Source: Imbricaverruca yamaguchii (Eukaryota; Arthropoda; Thecostraca; Neoverrucidae). From it: a DNA stretch of 64,000 nt. Shown piece after piece: positions 48,935 through 61,164 of this stretch. How positions within the stretch are numbered: position 1 is the stretch's first letter; each line of letters starts with the position of its first letter. Position numbers and translations under genes: made by a program. The notes beneath the pieces were generated by a model. It saw only the letters and a program-made list of their open reading frames with translations. It was not told where the DNA came from and did not search any database. The stretch lies in assembly GCA_034440575.1 (NCBI GenBank), contig JAOTOL010001347.1, forward strand, positions 457,001 to 521,000, given 5' to 3'.

Positions 48935-50185
48935 GGCGGACGCAGTGTGCGGTAGCTGAAGAGCGGGTCAGTGGACACGGTGAGCGGTATGTGGAGAGCG
49001 GGCCGGTGGATAGTGTGCGGTAGCTGGGGAGCGGGCCGGCGGACACAGTGTGCGGTAGCTGGGAAGCGGGTCAGTGGACACGGTGTGCGGCAGCTGGGGA
49101 GCGGGTCAGTGGACAGTGTGCGGTAGCTGGGGAGCGGGCCGGCGGATACAGTGTGTGGTAGCTGAAGAGCGGGTCAGTGGACACGGTGAGCGGTATGTGG
49201 AGAGCGGGCCGGTGGATAGTGTGCGGTAGCTGGGGAGCGGGCCGGCGGACACAGTGTGCGGTAGCTGGGAAGCGGGTCAGTGGACACGGTGAGCGGTATG
49301 TGGAGAGCGGGCCGGTGGATAGTGTGCGGTAGCTGGGGAGCGGGCCGGCGGACGCAGTGTGCGGTAGCTGAAGAGCGGGTCAGTGGACACGGTGAGCGGT
49401 ATGTGGAGAGCGGGCCGGTGGATAGTGTGCGGTAGCTGGGGAGCGGGCCGGCGGACACAGTGTGTGGTAGCTGAAGAGCGGGTCGGTGGACACTGTACGG
49501 CAGCTGGGGAGCGGGTCAGTGGACACAGTGAGCGGTATGTGGGAAGCGGGTCAGTAGACACTGTGTACGGCAGCTGGGGAGCGGGTCAGTGGACACGGTG
49601 TACGGCAGCTGGGGAGCGGGTCAGTGGACAGTGTGTGGTAGCTGGGGAGCGGGTCAGTGGACACAGTGAGCGGTATGTGGAGAGCGGGCCGGCGGACACA
49701 GTGAGTGGTAGCTGAAAAGCGGGTCGGTAGACACAGTGAGCGGTATGTGGAGAGCGGGTCAGTGGACACAGTGAGCGGTATGTGGAGAGCGGGCCGGTGG
49801 ATAGTGTGCGGTAGCTGGAGAGCGGGCCGGCGGATACAGTGTGTGGTAGCTGGGGAGCGGGTCAGTGGACACAGTGTGTGGTAGCTGGGGAGCGGGTCAG
49901 TGTACACGGTGTGCGGTAGCTGGGGAGCGGGCCGGCGGATACAGTGTGTGGTAGCTGGGGAGCGGGTCAGTGTACATGGTGTGCGGTAGCTGGGGAGCGG
50001 GCCGGCGGATACAGTGTGTGGTAGCTGGAGGGCGGGCCGGCGGACACAGTGTGCGGTAGCTGGGGAACGAGTCAGTGGACAGTGTACGGCAGCTGGGGAG
50101 CGGGTCGGTGGACACAGTGAGCGGTATGTGGAGGGCGGGCCGGTGGACACAGTGAGCGGTAGCTGAAGAGCGGGTCGGTAGACAT
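48935..50185. repeat. ~35-bp minisatellite
   Basis: Unit gcggtagctggggagcgggc plus cggcggacacagtgt, with alternating gcggtatgtggagag variants. A short gctctggctccgg run follows at 50,240-50,300. 50,300-51,060 has a GT microsatellite at 50,661 and nothing else recognised. Confidence 0.92.
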
Positions 50186-51065
50186 GGCCGGACATCGACC
50201 GCCAACCGCGGAATGTACCGCCGCCGGAGCTGTCTGCAGCACCAGGTGGCCCCGGCCCGGCCCCGGCTCTGGCTCTGGCTCCGGCTCCGGCCAAGGTCCA
50301 GGCTCAGACAGGGTGGTGTTGCACCAGCACAGTTGAGCCGGCGCCGTGACCGCTGATCGCCGACTGGGCCGGTTCGATGACCAACAGCTGACCCGCACTA
50401 TTGTGGTACATGTGTAGTTTACCAGTATTTCGTGTGCATGGGGCAGTGAAAATAGCCGATTTTTTTTCAGTACAGCTTTGTACCGCGCATTCATTGGTGC
50501 AGTTTTCTTTCCCAGGCAAAAATCCGTCCAAACACAGGAAGGTAGGAGTGAGAAATCACTTCTGAAAGCATTAGGTTACAAAGGGTACTTCGCATTTTGT
50601 CATTGTCATTTTTGAGCACAGTTGTAACACCTCGGCGCTCAGAAACTGAACTTCGTATCTAGTGTGTGTGTGTGTGTGTGGGGGGGAGGGGTGCTAGAGC
50701 ACCCACAACTTGCCTTTGAGTACTACCAACCTTCTTGAGAATATTACCAACTTTCTTGAGAGTACTGCCCACTTTCCCACTGACCGCGCTTAAGTCTGTA
50801 CCATGACCAGACGAGCTCAGTACTGCATGAAAGTTAGATGTATGACAATGGTCCAGTTAATGACGGCAGATGGCTCGCTAAGTAGCTAGGGTGTCCAACA
50901 GGGTGTTAACATTTGTCTGGAAGACTTCGGGAAATTATGGGTTTGAAATGTCAGTACCTGCTATAAAATCTTCGCGAGCCAATTTTCATTGAACAAGTTA
51001 TCTGAATATTCCATAAAATGGTAAAATGTATTTTCTCGTGCTCGGCTAAGCATTTCGCCGGAGAC

Positions 51066-51262
51066 TCCTAGAGTGGCACTCACATCAGAACCTCCTGGAG
51101 TGGCACTCATATCAGAACTTCCTGGAGTGGCGCTCACATCAGAGCCTCCTGGAGTGGTGCTCACGTCAGAGCCTCCTGGAGTGGTGCTCACGTCAGAGCC
51201 TCCTGGAGTGGCGCTCATGTCAGAGCCTCCTGGACGGGCGCTCACGTCAGAACCCCCTGGAG
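51066..51262. repeat. 27-bp minisatellite, ~7 copies
   Basis: Unit ggagtggcgctcacatcaga plus gcctcct. 51,270-53,095 is unique DNA with no recognised gene. Confidence 0.9.
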
Positions 51263-53097
51263 TGTCTCCACAACAGCGTGCTGAGAAGGAGATGCCGCAC
51301 GAGGGTCGACAGAGCCCGACTGGCGCCGATCGACTGCCGATCGCTGTGATCGGTGTCGGGGCAACGGCCACAGTTCGGTGCAGGGCTGGACTTGTGTCAT
51401 GTAAGCCTGGACGTGGAAATGCTAGTTTGTGGGGCATTGAATATGGATAGGAAGTTTTATTCCGCCCATGTGACATCACAATCCCAGTCTGCACTTTTCA
51501 GTGAATCTCGAGCACCTTTCCACACTGCAGTTCATTATCAAGCATGGCTGGAGACCTCTGACGAAGCCAGGGGGCCCAAGTCCTAATTTTCAGACATATT
51601 TTCAGATTGCATATGGAATATGCTAAGTTAACATTGGGAGGGTACCAAACCATAGGGCCCAAACCTCCTGACTATCCAGCCATGATCACCATTGAACATC
51701 CAAATGAGAAAGGTGAGAGGATAACGCCACAGAGAGGATGACGCTCCGGATGCGAAAACTATAGGAACTACGTCAACCTGGGCCCAGTGTGCTTGGAAAG
51801 TCTCGCGACTGGAATTTTTGCTCCAGAATGCCCATACTCGTCCAAAATCATCGCGACAAGCACAGCATGATTAGCACCCATCGCGACACCGGCTCAATAA
51901 TAGCTATTCAACGATTTGGCACCGTGAAACCAGTGTGTTAATAACGCTGCGAGCCCGGCGACCTAGCCTGGCATCGACCGTCGGTTCGGTCTTCGCGTCC
52001 AAGGCCAGACATTTTAGCCCGGCCACAACAGCTGCGCCGCCGAATTCGTCAACATGCGCGGCCGCCCACAACGGCCCCCAGGAAGGCGGCCAGACGCATT
52101 ACGAAGCCAGTTCGGCATGCGGCCGCCCGCCGTGACGGCACGTGCCGCATTGCCACGCAGCGACACGACAAAACGTGTCAGCGCGCAGCTAACAATGACA
52201 TGAGACGCCCGTCACTGTCAACCTGCTACGGAGTTAGTTATCAGGGTTTCGTGGCGCATCAACTGCATTGGTTATACAACACCCATAAAACCTGCTACGG
52301 AGAGTGGTAATGTACCAACTGATGTCAAGTTCAGTGAGAAGAGTTATCCCGGGTGGCATTCATTGGAAAAAACTATTGTATTGCTATTATAAGTTTCCAA
52401 TGCTCTTTCCTTCTCCTTATTTGTTTCTAATGCTTCCGAAGGCCTTCAGCGATGTGTTCCTTTACATATTCATGTAGTCTGCATATGAATTGCTTTGCAC
52501 ATGGAGTTATGTATGCATATGTGTATATATCCGTAGATATCTCATCAGCTAATGGAAGCCCATACTTCAGGCTCTTGAGGCAGTCGTACTATTTAGTGGT
52601 GCCTTGTCGGATTGACAATGGCCCTGGTTACACCTGTAACAAACTAATCAATGCCAAGATGCATGGGTACCATTGTGGTTCAGACCCCTGTGGAACCACA
52701 AGTAGATGAAGCTTATGCGAGGGGCCTCAGCCACATAACCTGGACTCAAGTGGCAGTGTATCGCCACCACGTCACCAGCACCTGTCAGTATGCAAGGATT
52801 ATCTTTACACTGTTCATGTTGAGGTCCCATTGATGTCAATCATGTTAGTTATTGACAGTCTTGTCTTGTCTTGACAGTAGTGAATAACGTGTGATGTAAT
52901 GGATGAACAATTGCTTTGAGAACTGAAATGAAAACGTTTGCTATGGAAATGAGGGCCACACCACACTCATCATATAAAAATACCTTCATTTTGGGGTATT
53001 TGAAAAAAGAAAAAAATTTTGAATCAGAAGAGAACAGCAAAATCTATCAGGGCCCTACAATTTTTTCGCCCCAAAAAATCAATTTTTTTACTTTCAA

Positions 53098-53237
53098 ATA
53101 CGAAAATTTTGAGTTCTCAAGTCTTCTTTAATTTTCTTTTTCTACTGGGTAGGACAGACCGAGAACATTGCGGGAAGTCAACTTGCTCTAATAAAAATGC
53201 TTACTTTAGCCACAAACTTTAATTTGAACTCTTAATA
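53098..53237 (+). repeat. Dispersed repeat, 5' part, split by the transposon
   Basis: Left portion of the repeat whose uninterrupted paralogue lies at 23,835-24,330. It ends in the AATA target duplication. Confidence 0.85.
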
Positions 53238-54015
53238 GAGGCATTCCATGGTAACTCAACCGGTGGGTGCCGTCCGACCATTTATTTTCTTGAAAAGTTG
53301 TGTACCGGGGCTTTCAAGGGCGAACAATTCATTTATGATGATAAATTCTTTTTTTTATTTCCCAAGATAGTCTTGGCAAATTTCCCAAGGTCACTGAGGA
53401 GGACTGACTTTGACGACCGATAACTCCGAGGCTAAGAGAGCTATTTCGTTTAACTTTTTTTGGTTGAACTGGGATGAACCAAGGAACAAGTTGGCTATCT
53501 CGGATTTTAGATTTTCGATTTGCTAGGTCACGTGACCTCGTGACCTATCTTTTACGGCGTAACCTTGACCTTTTGGATGCCGAAATTATAACTTTCGTCT
53601 GATGATGATTTGAGCCCCATTCAGACAATTTCAGATAAATAAATTAAAAAACGTGGGGTTCGACCTGTAAAAAGTACTTCTGGGCATAGCAATGCCGACA
53701 CAACACGCTGGTTGGTCCCCCTGTCCGTCGATAACTTCGCATCTATTTAGCATACGGCTTCGAAATGGTCCAGAGTGGCTCCCGACGACGAAACCTGTCG
53801 GTTTGTGCATGTTATACTGCCATCAGGTCATAAGGTGACGTTGACATTAGGTGTTCAAGGTCAGTGGATTCGCGGTCACGAATTTATTTCTGGCTAAAAC
53901 TGTATCCATAAATGAGCTAAACAGCTGAACTCAATGCTATTGTGTTCGTCACATCGAGACGGTTAGTGATACGTGGGATGATCCGATTGGTCATGTTAGG
54001 TCACGTGACATGAGG
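53238..54015 (+). repeat. Left terminal inverted repeat of the transposon
   Basis: Pairs with 55,695-56,697 in reverse complement. Both arms share the T-run, the CACGTGACC palindromic motifs and the GAGCCCCAT-type blocks in the same order. Divergence and small indels indicate an old copy. Confidence 0.85.
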
Positions 54016-54097
54016 TCAGGTCATCGATACAATTACAGGTGCCTATTGACATATACATATACCTATAGATAGAACACGACACCAGCGCACCAACATA

Positions 54098-55500
54098 TCA
54101 CTTCAACACCTTGACATGCTTGCCAGTCTTGTCTTCTGAGAGGACATGGATCCGCATAATTTTCTGACTCATAGGGCAGAACCTTTGGTGCTTTCTTGTT
54201 CCCTTGATCGGCACGGCTTTGGTGAAGCGGCAATTCAGCTCATGCTCAGCCTTCTCCACTTCCTCTTTTGTGACATATAAAAACTTGATCTTTGTTACAA
54301 GCTGCCCGGCGAGAAACCAGTACATGTCCTCTGGTATGAGGATTTGATTCTTTACCGGGCGCCGCAGGCTCTCGAGGTACGTGGCGCGTTTCACGGTGCC
54401 GCCTATACCATCGCATGCTCCCTTCCCGTGGGACGTGGCGAAAAAGTATCACTCACAAGTCACACCGAGGAAGTCAATGTCATGATAGCACACATTCGCG
54501 AAGCTGTACTTGTGTTTGTATTGCGCAGCGCATCAGTCCGTGAAGTAATGAATTTTCATGAGCCCGGGAACCTCTTCATTTATTGCTGGTACCAGTTGGC
54601 GCAGGAAGGCGTGCACAATGCTAGTTGTATGCTTTGTGGCGTCAGATACCACGCAGAAGCTCTGGTGTCGCTGCTATCCGTCTTGCCGCGAGTACACCAT
54701 GAACGGGTGCACGGTGCTCTGCGCTGTGTCCCAGTGAAAACATTGGGCGGCATCCTGCACCACGAAGGAGAAGTTCTCGGCAAAGTCTCCCTGGGCAACA
54801 ACTTCGCCATCTTTAACGGTCTCCTTCAGATGCATGAAGTGCGCTGACCGAGCCTTCGCCTCGAAGTGATGACTTGTCAGCTTCACTATGGCGGAGCTCA
54901 GTTTCTCGATGCACTCGCCCTGGTTTGCGACGAGTTCTTGGAGCGTGCAGCGGTCAGTGCTGTCCCACCGCTTGTAGTGGACCTCCTCATCACTGTCAAC
55001 GTCGTCATTGCCTCGCTCTTCGACTAGTATGTTCAACATGTTCATCACACCTTCCTCGCCGGGACACTCATCACACTCACCCATAATGTAGTCACGATTT
55101 TCTGAATCACACACAGCAGTGTCGATGAGGTCATCGCAGGAGACACCCGATATGTTCATAGCACCCAGGAGGAGTGCAGGGTTTTCATGGTACGTACATA
55201 TACATACTGTGTACGTACCACCCGCGCCCGCCAGCACAGTGTTTTGGACGGAGTGCAGCGAAGGACGAAACCCCGATGTCAGGGGTTTTCTCGTCGGATC
55301 GGTACAGGCGGTAGATTTTCCGGAGGTTTCCAAGGATGAGCCTCTTCTGTACCTTCATCTTTCCATCATTCGAACCCCGAGTCGTGATGCAGTCTTTCTT
55401 CCCGGGACACATCCGGCTTACCTCATCTTTGACTTTGACCTCAATACCGTCGTGTCGCGCTGTACAAGTCGTCGTGCCATGCCCCATGACATGAAATAAT
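54098..55500 (-). pseudogene. Decayed transposase-like gene inside the transposon
   Basis: A member of a widespread animal repeat-derived protein family I recognise from its motifs but cannot name with certainty. Visible in order: CPGKKDCI, VQKRLILGNL, FAALRPKHC, CICTYHENP, KRWDSTDRCTLQEL, GDFAENFSFVVQDAAQ, then FTD, YFFATSHGKGACDGIGG. Three acidic residues (in GDFAEN, FTD and ACDG) are spaced like a DDD/E catalytic triad. It is broken: a frameshift near 55,240 and three in-frame stops at 54,674-54,676 (TAG), 54,533-54,535 (TGA) and 54,449-54,451 (TGA), the last where the family has Trp. The frame ends at 54,098. The C-terminal 98 codons are intact. It cannot make an active transposase. Confidence 0.8.
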
Positions 55501-55694
55501 ACTCAGCTGTTCTTGTTCCTGTGTGGCGTAGGGGTAACCATCATAAATAACGACAACTTCATCTCATTGGAAGATTCATCCAACAGCACTATAGACATTA
55601 CACCGGCATACTACAACAGAATCTTGAGCAAGCCACGGACAAAGATGACAATATAGGTAGGCCCTGGCCCCGTTGGATCAAATCGGTAACCTAG

Positions 55695-56697
55695 CCAGTT
55701 CACGTGACTCAACTTGACTTATCAGGGTCATGTCATGTATCACTGAGAGGGGACGAGTAGCCTAGGGGTAAGTTGCTCGTCTCACAATTGAAAGGTTTTG
55801 AGTTGAAGTCTCACCTGTCGCTACTCTTCGCCCGCGACCAATCGGCGTGAGAGATTGGCGACGCTACATGACTCAACGGTTGATGTGTCGTAAAACCAAT
55901 AACCAACACACCATCATGCATCACTGAAACCGTCCGACGTGACGAACACGATTGTGTTGAGTTCAGCTCGTTTGCTCAATTAGGGGCAAAGGTATAGCCA
56001 TAAACGTGTTCGTGACCTCAGATGACCTTGAACGCCCAATGTCATGTGACCTTGTGGCCTGATGTCAGTGTAGCAGAAACCAACCGACAGGTTTCGTCAT
56101 CAGGAGCCACTCTGGACCATTTCGACACCGAAGTTATCGGCGACCAACTAGATGCGAAGTTATCGGCGGGCAGGGGTCCCAAACAGCGTGATGTGTCAAC
56201 ATTGCGAGCCCCAAGGTTTTTTTTTTTGTAGGTCGAACCCCACGTGTTTTATTCATATATATGAAAAGGCATTAATGGGGCTCAAATGCTCATCATACGA
56301 AAGTTTTAATTTCGGCATCTAAAAGGTCAAGGTCATGACGCAAACCCAAGTCCCGGACCACGTGACCTAATAAATAGAAAATCGAAAACCCGAGATAACC
56401 AACTTGTTCCTTAATTCATCCCAATTCAACAAAAAGAAAGTTAAATGAAATAGCTCTCTTAGCCTTGGAGTTATGGGTCGTCAAAGTTCTGACTTTTGCC
56501 GTCAAGGTCCTCACTGACCTTGGGACATTTGCCAAGACCGTATCTTGGAATTTTTTTTGTGGGGGGGGGGAAAAATTTTTATCATCATAAATGAATTGTT
56601 CGCCCTTCAAACCTCCGGTACACAACTTCTCAAGAAAATAAAAAATGGTCGGACGGCAAATTGGAAATTTTTCGGTTGAGTTACTGTGGAATGCCTC
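55695..56697 (-). repeat. Right terminal inverted repeat, interrupted by a SINE
   Basis: Reverse complement of the left arm. The match continues on both sides of the SINE at 55,747-55,913 once the SINE and one target duplication are removed, so the SINE arrived after the transposon. Confidence 0.82.
55747..55913 (+). mobile_element. tRNA-derived SINE, copy 3 (nested in transposon arm)
   Basis: About 167 bp: a tRNA-like head with A box TAGCCTAGGGG and B-box region, a ~70 bp body, and a tail ending TAATAACCAACCA-like (here aaccaataaccaacacacca). It is flanked by a 14-bp target duplication, tcatgtatcactga (55,733-55,746) and tcatgcatcactga (55,914-55,927). The B box is mutated (gttgaagtc), so this copy is probably inactive. 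Confidence 0.9.
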
Positions 56698-57060
56698 AAT
56701 AGGCAAATATGCAAAATTTATAAGTAGTCAAAAATGAAAAAAATGACAAATTCCTCTTCTACGTTTTGTAACATCCCTAAAGATAAGCAAATGCTGAAAG
56801 TTTCATTAAAACATCTGTATCTGTTAAAGCATGACAACTGGTTTAACTTTTTTTGGAGGTGACCTCACTTGACCTAGATTAACTCGTTGACCCTAGATGA
56901 CCTGACATCAAAAGTTTTACATAACATGACAAATTGATGTGGGAAAAGGTATGCCAAATTTCGGCACGCTGCCGCGAGTGGTTCGTTCACTTTCAGCGAA
57001 AAACCTGGAGGGAGGGTGGGCGGTTGAAGACCCCCCCCCACCCAGTATGGCGTGAGTTAA
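56698..57060 (+). repeat. Dispersed repeat, 3' part, split by the transposon
   Basis: Right portion of the same repeat, beginning with the second AATA copy and ending near agTTAAtt. Its GC-rich end (ggtgggcggttgaagacc) resembles the ends of the TTAA-flanked element at 27.1 kb. Confidence 0.82.
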
Positions 57061-57144
57061 TTGTGCCTGAATGCGGTTTACAGCTTGGCATCTGCATGGC
57101 CACAGTTCTCAATACAGATGGAAATATCTCTGGCAGATCCTTCG

Positions 57145-59050
57145 GCTGATCTATTCTGGAGCATGGAAGAAATCAGTATCTACAAATTCAGGAATTTGAA
57201 TGGGAAACTACATTAAAGTGGGAGAAGATATAGGCACATACTTAGCTCCAAATCTTGCAGCAGTATTGCAATTTAAAGTGCTAGCAAGTCATTTGGCACA
57301 TATTACTGATGTAAATGAAACAAGGCCAGGATGGGCTTGCTAATTTTTTAGGAAAAAGTAATACAAGGTAACTGGAGATTGCAACTGGTGCTCTTAGAAA
57401 GGAAATTGGACTAGATTAGGTTATAATATTTCCAGTTTGAAATTATTGTTACAAAATGTGTTCATATTTTGGAACAGAATGGCATAGGTTCCTACCTATA
57501 TGCCTACATAACTATTGTTGGGAGACAAGACACCAACACTAATACACCTAGGTATGACCCTCAACATGCCACCATATTTTGGTAAATTTGCACAAGGTCG
57601 TTTTTGAATTCTTGAAACTTTTTCTTTCAATGCTATGTTTATGAAAGTGGGAAACATAATGTGGCCACTGAAATCCTCCTCTGCAAATGGATACTTTTTA
57701 GTTCATAGATAAAATAATGCAAAAAAATGCTTAAAAAATAAGTTAATGTAGCATAAAAACAATGCTAAAAGAAATGAAGCACAACATATCCCAACCTTCC
57801 ATATAAGGAAGCAAATTTGTTAAGAAATAAAAGTTTTAGGCAGTTTGTTTTATAAAATGAGCTTGAAAAATGGAACCTAGCTGTGTTTTTTTTAACAACA
57901 TAGTGCTGGGGTGGAAAATTTCTCTGAAAAGAAGAAAATATTTCTAACTTAAAAGAAAAACACAACTTAGCTTAGCCAAACTCAACCCCACTGCATGCTT
58001 CATGGAAGTAAAATGTGTGTAAAATTTGTCATGTGGGTACCCTCAGGTGGAATAGTACCCATATTTCACTGACCAAAATGTGACCAGGATTTGCACAATT
58101 GTTTTTCTAATTGGTGTCTTCATGTATCCCTAGATAAAAAAGCAAACATCTTCCATGGTAGCCAGTCGTCAGTTTTATAGCAGCAATGTGCTCTCCTGTC
58201 TAGTTGCTTTAGATCTTTCCAAGTCATTCATTGCTGGAACTAAACATGTCTGATATGAACTAAAAAAGTATGTAAAAACATTTAGCATTAATAAGGATTG
58301 GTTTCAGTCAATTTTCTCACCTTTTCATAAATAAAATTGTTTCTTGGTGGTGAGAATAAAATTATTTAGACAGATTGTTTCAGTACAATTTTCCTTAAGC
58401 AATTCTATGTTCCAAAACCCATATCCTAATAGACTGCAAGTAACAAATCAGTTGGTGCACAAACATACTACATGTGGGGTGTTGTGAACATTTATTAGTT
58501 GTGCAGTGTAAGCATGTTGAAATATCAGGTATGGATTTATAAACTTGATTGACATTCATTAAGTATACTTTTGCTGATATTTTATCTACAATTGCTCAGG
58601 AAGTTGGCTGATAATCAGATCCTTTGTTAATTTTACCATAGTGCCAATTTATTATCTCTCAGTCATTCATCAGCTGCCATGTACAATAGAGCCTAGTTCA
58701 GTTCCTATGCAATTCAGAAAGCATACTGCAATTTACTGATGTTTGTAAGTTTATTTTTACTTTGTGTCAGACATCTGAATTGGGCAGATCAATTTGCCTA
58801 ACAGCCAGACTGAAAATTGTCCAAATGGCTTGATGAGGCATGCCTTGTATCTTATGACTACAAAAAGGCACTGATTTGTGTATATGGTGGCAAGGTGAAT
58901 GGTAGGCTATTTACTCATATCAATCTGAGTTAGACTGGACTTATGAACATGGGACAGGCAGAGGCTAAGCTTTGAAGCAGCTGGGCTAAAAATGGTGATG
59001 CTAAAAACAAACTGAAGGGTGGTGCTTTATAAATATAATTCCCGGAATGC
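57145..59050. other. AT-rich, CpG-depleted, repeat-free island
   Basis: About 1.9 kb with long A/T runs, no minisatellite and only about two CpG dinucleotides (near 57,599 and 58,167), whereas DNA on both sides is CpG-rich. Only short frames; none recognised. 59,190-60,398 beyond it is ordinary 3' flank of TAF5, with a YY1-like AAGATGGCG at about 59,433. Confidence 0.8.
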
Positions 59051-60398
59051 AATATTTGAAAGTTATGAGGGTGGAAGGGCAAGGGATGGGAGCAAGGCGA
59101 TATATACGATGGGAGTGGCATGGATGGAGACAATGTGCTTTATATCTAAGTATACCCATTGGTAGGTAAGTACCTACCCGCCTGAACAACTTAACCTAAC
59201 GAAAATAAAAATTGGGCGGATAGCGATGGGGTTGACCGCCTGTTTACTTTCACGCGCCAGGAATGTCACATTCAACATAAACAAACGGGTACTTCTCCAC
59301 TCACCCTTCTTCGAACGTCCGTTGGAGCCACTATTTTCCTTTTGTACTTGAGCGATAATACTTTTCGGATCCATTTGGCGGATAGCCTAAAGTAAGTATT
59401 TTACGGATATACAATACATCGGGTCCACGGTCCAAGATGGCGACCTATCCGTCACGGCGACCAGCCAGTTTCTTCCGAGAACACTTGCGGGACTAACACC
59501 CTTCGCGTCCGAACGATTGCAGGAAGAGCTCTGTTCCACTGAAGCCACCCCAGCACACGAACGAAGCAAGGCCGCAGCTCCCACAACGCATCGAAGCGCC
59601 GGCTCCACAACTACACAACGCGCCGCCCCGCATAAAACTGGGACAAAACTGAATCTGTCCGCGCCCGAGGCAGTGCGGCCACTTTGGTGCGGCCCGCGCT
59701 GCAAGGTAAAGGTATCTTGGCCAGTACTCCCGAGCCGAAGCGCCACACTCTGGAAACCGGTTTCTAATGAGAAATCATCGGGCTTGTATGTGCCGATGGT
59801 GTATTCAAACTTCACTTGAGGGTTGGGGTAGTTTGTATTCTTCCCTCCTCACACTGTTCATACAAATTCGACATCAAGAAACTGCTGATCCGTGGGGCGG
59901 GTGCAGCTACTTAGAGCAGCACCGTTTCCACGGAAGGGTACCAATTGCATATACCAGTCCAGAATAGCAGATACAAGGGGGTTCACCAGTGACTTGTGGG
60001 TCACACTTTCTATTTTCATTTTCAGCCTTCTGGTGAACAAAACCATTCGGGTGCGCTACACTTCGGCGTCCTGGGGGCGCTTTTTCCCAGTTCATGGGAA
60101 GCAGCCTCCGTGGAGGGTACACTCCCCTGTGTTCACCCCTTGGATCCATCCTGGCTAGGGGAAGGGTGCTGGTATGTTGAGGGTGGTTGAGATGCCTGCT
60201 GGGCTTAAAAAGAACAAATACCACCTTGCTGTATCAAATGGGTACACCAATGGAGAAATACAGCATATGGTGAAACATGAAATGTACCCCCAATCCCACC
60301 ATATGAAACACCGGAGCCGCGCTTGCAAGCATTGGCAGGCATTCTTGGGACATGAGTCATTACAGTGTGAATCACGATGAGACGATTACAAATGCAGC

Positions 60399-60607
60399 TC
60401 AAGACTGGAAGGGCCCCGCAGCCAGCAGCAGGTTTCTCCGCGTGAAGTGCAGCACGGAGACGGGAGTGTGCTTGGTCGCGAACGAGGCGAGAAGCAGGTC
60501 GGCGCTTGTCTTGGCCTCGCCGGCCTGCGCGACGTTGGCGTCCTCCGACAGAATCTCCTCGGTTGCCTTCTGGAAGTCCCACAGCTTGATGCAGTCGTCA
60601 AGCCCAC
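60399..60607 (-). CDS. TAF5: TAF5 (TFIID subunit), last coding exon
   Basis: C-terminal exon of the WD40-repeat TFIID/SAGA subunit TAF5, with a TGA stop at 60,399-60,401. It encodes the end of the final WD repeat (CIKLWDF), a variable acidic linker, and the tail HTPVSVLHFTRRNLLLAAG, which matches the diagnostic TAF5 C-terminus (LHFTRRNLVLAAG). This distinguishes it from the paralogue TAF5L, whose tail differs. Acceptor is CTGCAG at 60,608, and the split codon (phase 1) matches the previous exon exactly. TAF5 scaffolds TFIID and interacts with histone-fold TAFs in the nucleus. Confidence 0.93.
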
Positions 60608-61164
60608 CTGCAGAACACCACCAGAAAACGTGACATGGATAACGAATGGGTATACATTCGCAACGCTGACATGTCATATTTCGGCTCATGACCATAGCAC
60701 CCAATAGGGCAGGCGTGGGTATGCTCGACAGAAAAGGTGCGTAGTGTTACCCTTACTTTCTTGCATTAACATATGGCAAGCATCAGGTGACGGAAATATA
60801 TTTGTTCCTTTCGCACCAGAACAGCTTCAAAACCCTCCCATTTCGGGAACTCCTTCATTTTCCTATACAATTTCGTTTTTACCACGCTTGGTGCTTGCAT
60901 AATGCGCATGGTGATTTACGCAGTTTTACACGCGGAAACTGGGGCGCCTTGAGGAACAAACTACGCTATCTATCCGATCCATATCGCATCATCTCCCATC
61001 TGATCCAAGTGAGTTTATCGTATTTCGTATCGGCCTCATATATTTCGTGTGGGCTGTTAACATAAGACACATAGAGCTTCTTCCCTTTAAGTAGCAAAAA
61101 CGACCATTCCTTGCCACCAGTGATTACGAGTGTCATAAACTTGGCGCACCGACGGCCATCTGAG

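Larger units (their letters stand above)
53238..56697 (-). mobile_element. Complete DNA transposon with long TIRs, Sola-like (tentative)
   Basis: A 3,460-bp element. Its ends are the inverted pair GAGGCATTCC / GGAATGCCTC, and it is flanked by the 4-bp direct repeat AATA (53,234-53,237 and 56,698-56,701). The terminal inverted repeats extend inward about 0.75 kb on each side (53,238 to about 54,015; about 55,695 to 56,697 including a SINE), with moderate divergence. It carries one decayed transposase-like gene. The insertion boundaries are confirmed by an uninterrupted paralogous copy of the target repeat at 23.83-24.31 kb: removing the element and one AATA gives exactly the same spacing. A 4-bp TSD, long TIRs and a DDD/E-type protein fit the Sola superfamily, but that name is inference. 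Confidence 0.88.

Noticed and set aside
59387..59815. Minus-strand frame of 142 codons downstream of TAF5
   Set aside because: No recognisable domain. It lies in GC-rich 3' flank and has no supporting splice or start context beyond chance.
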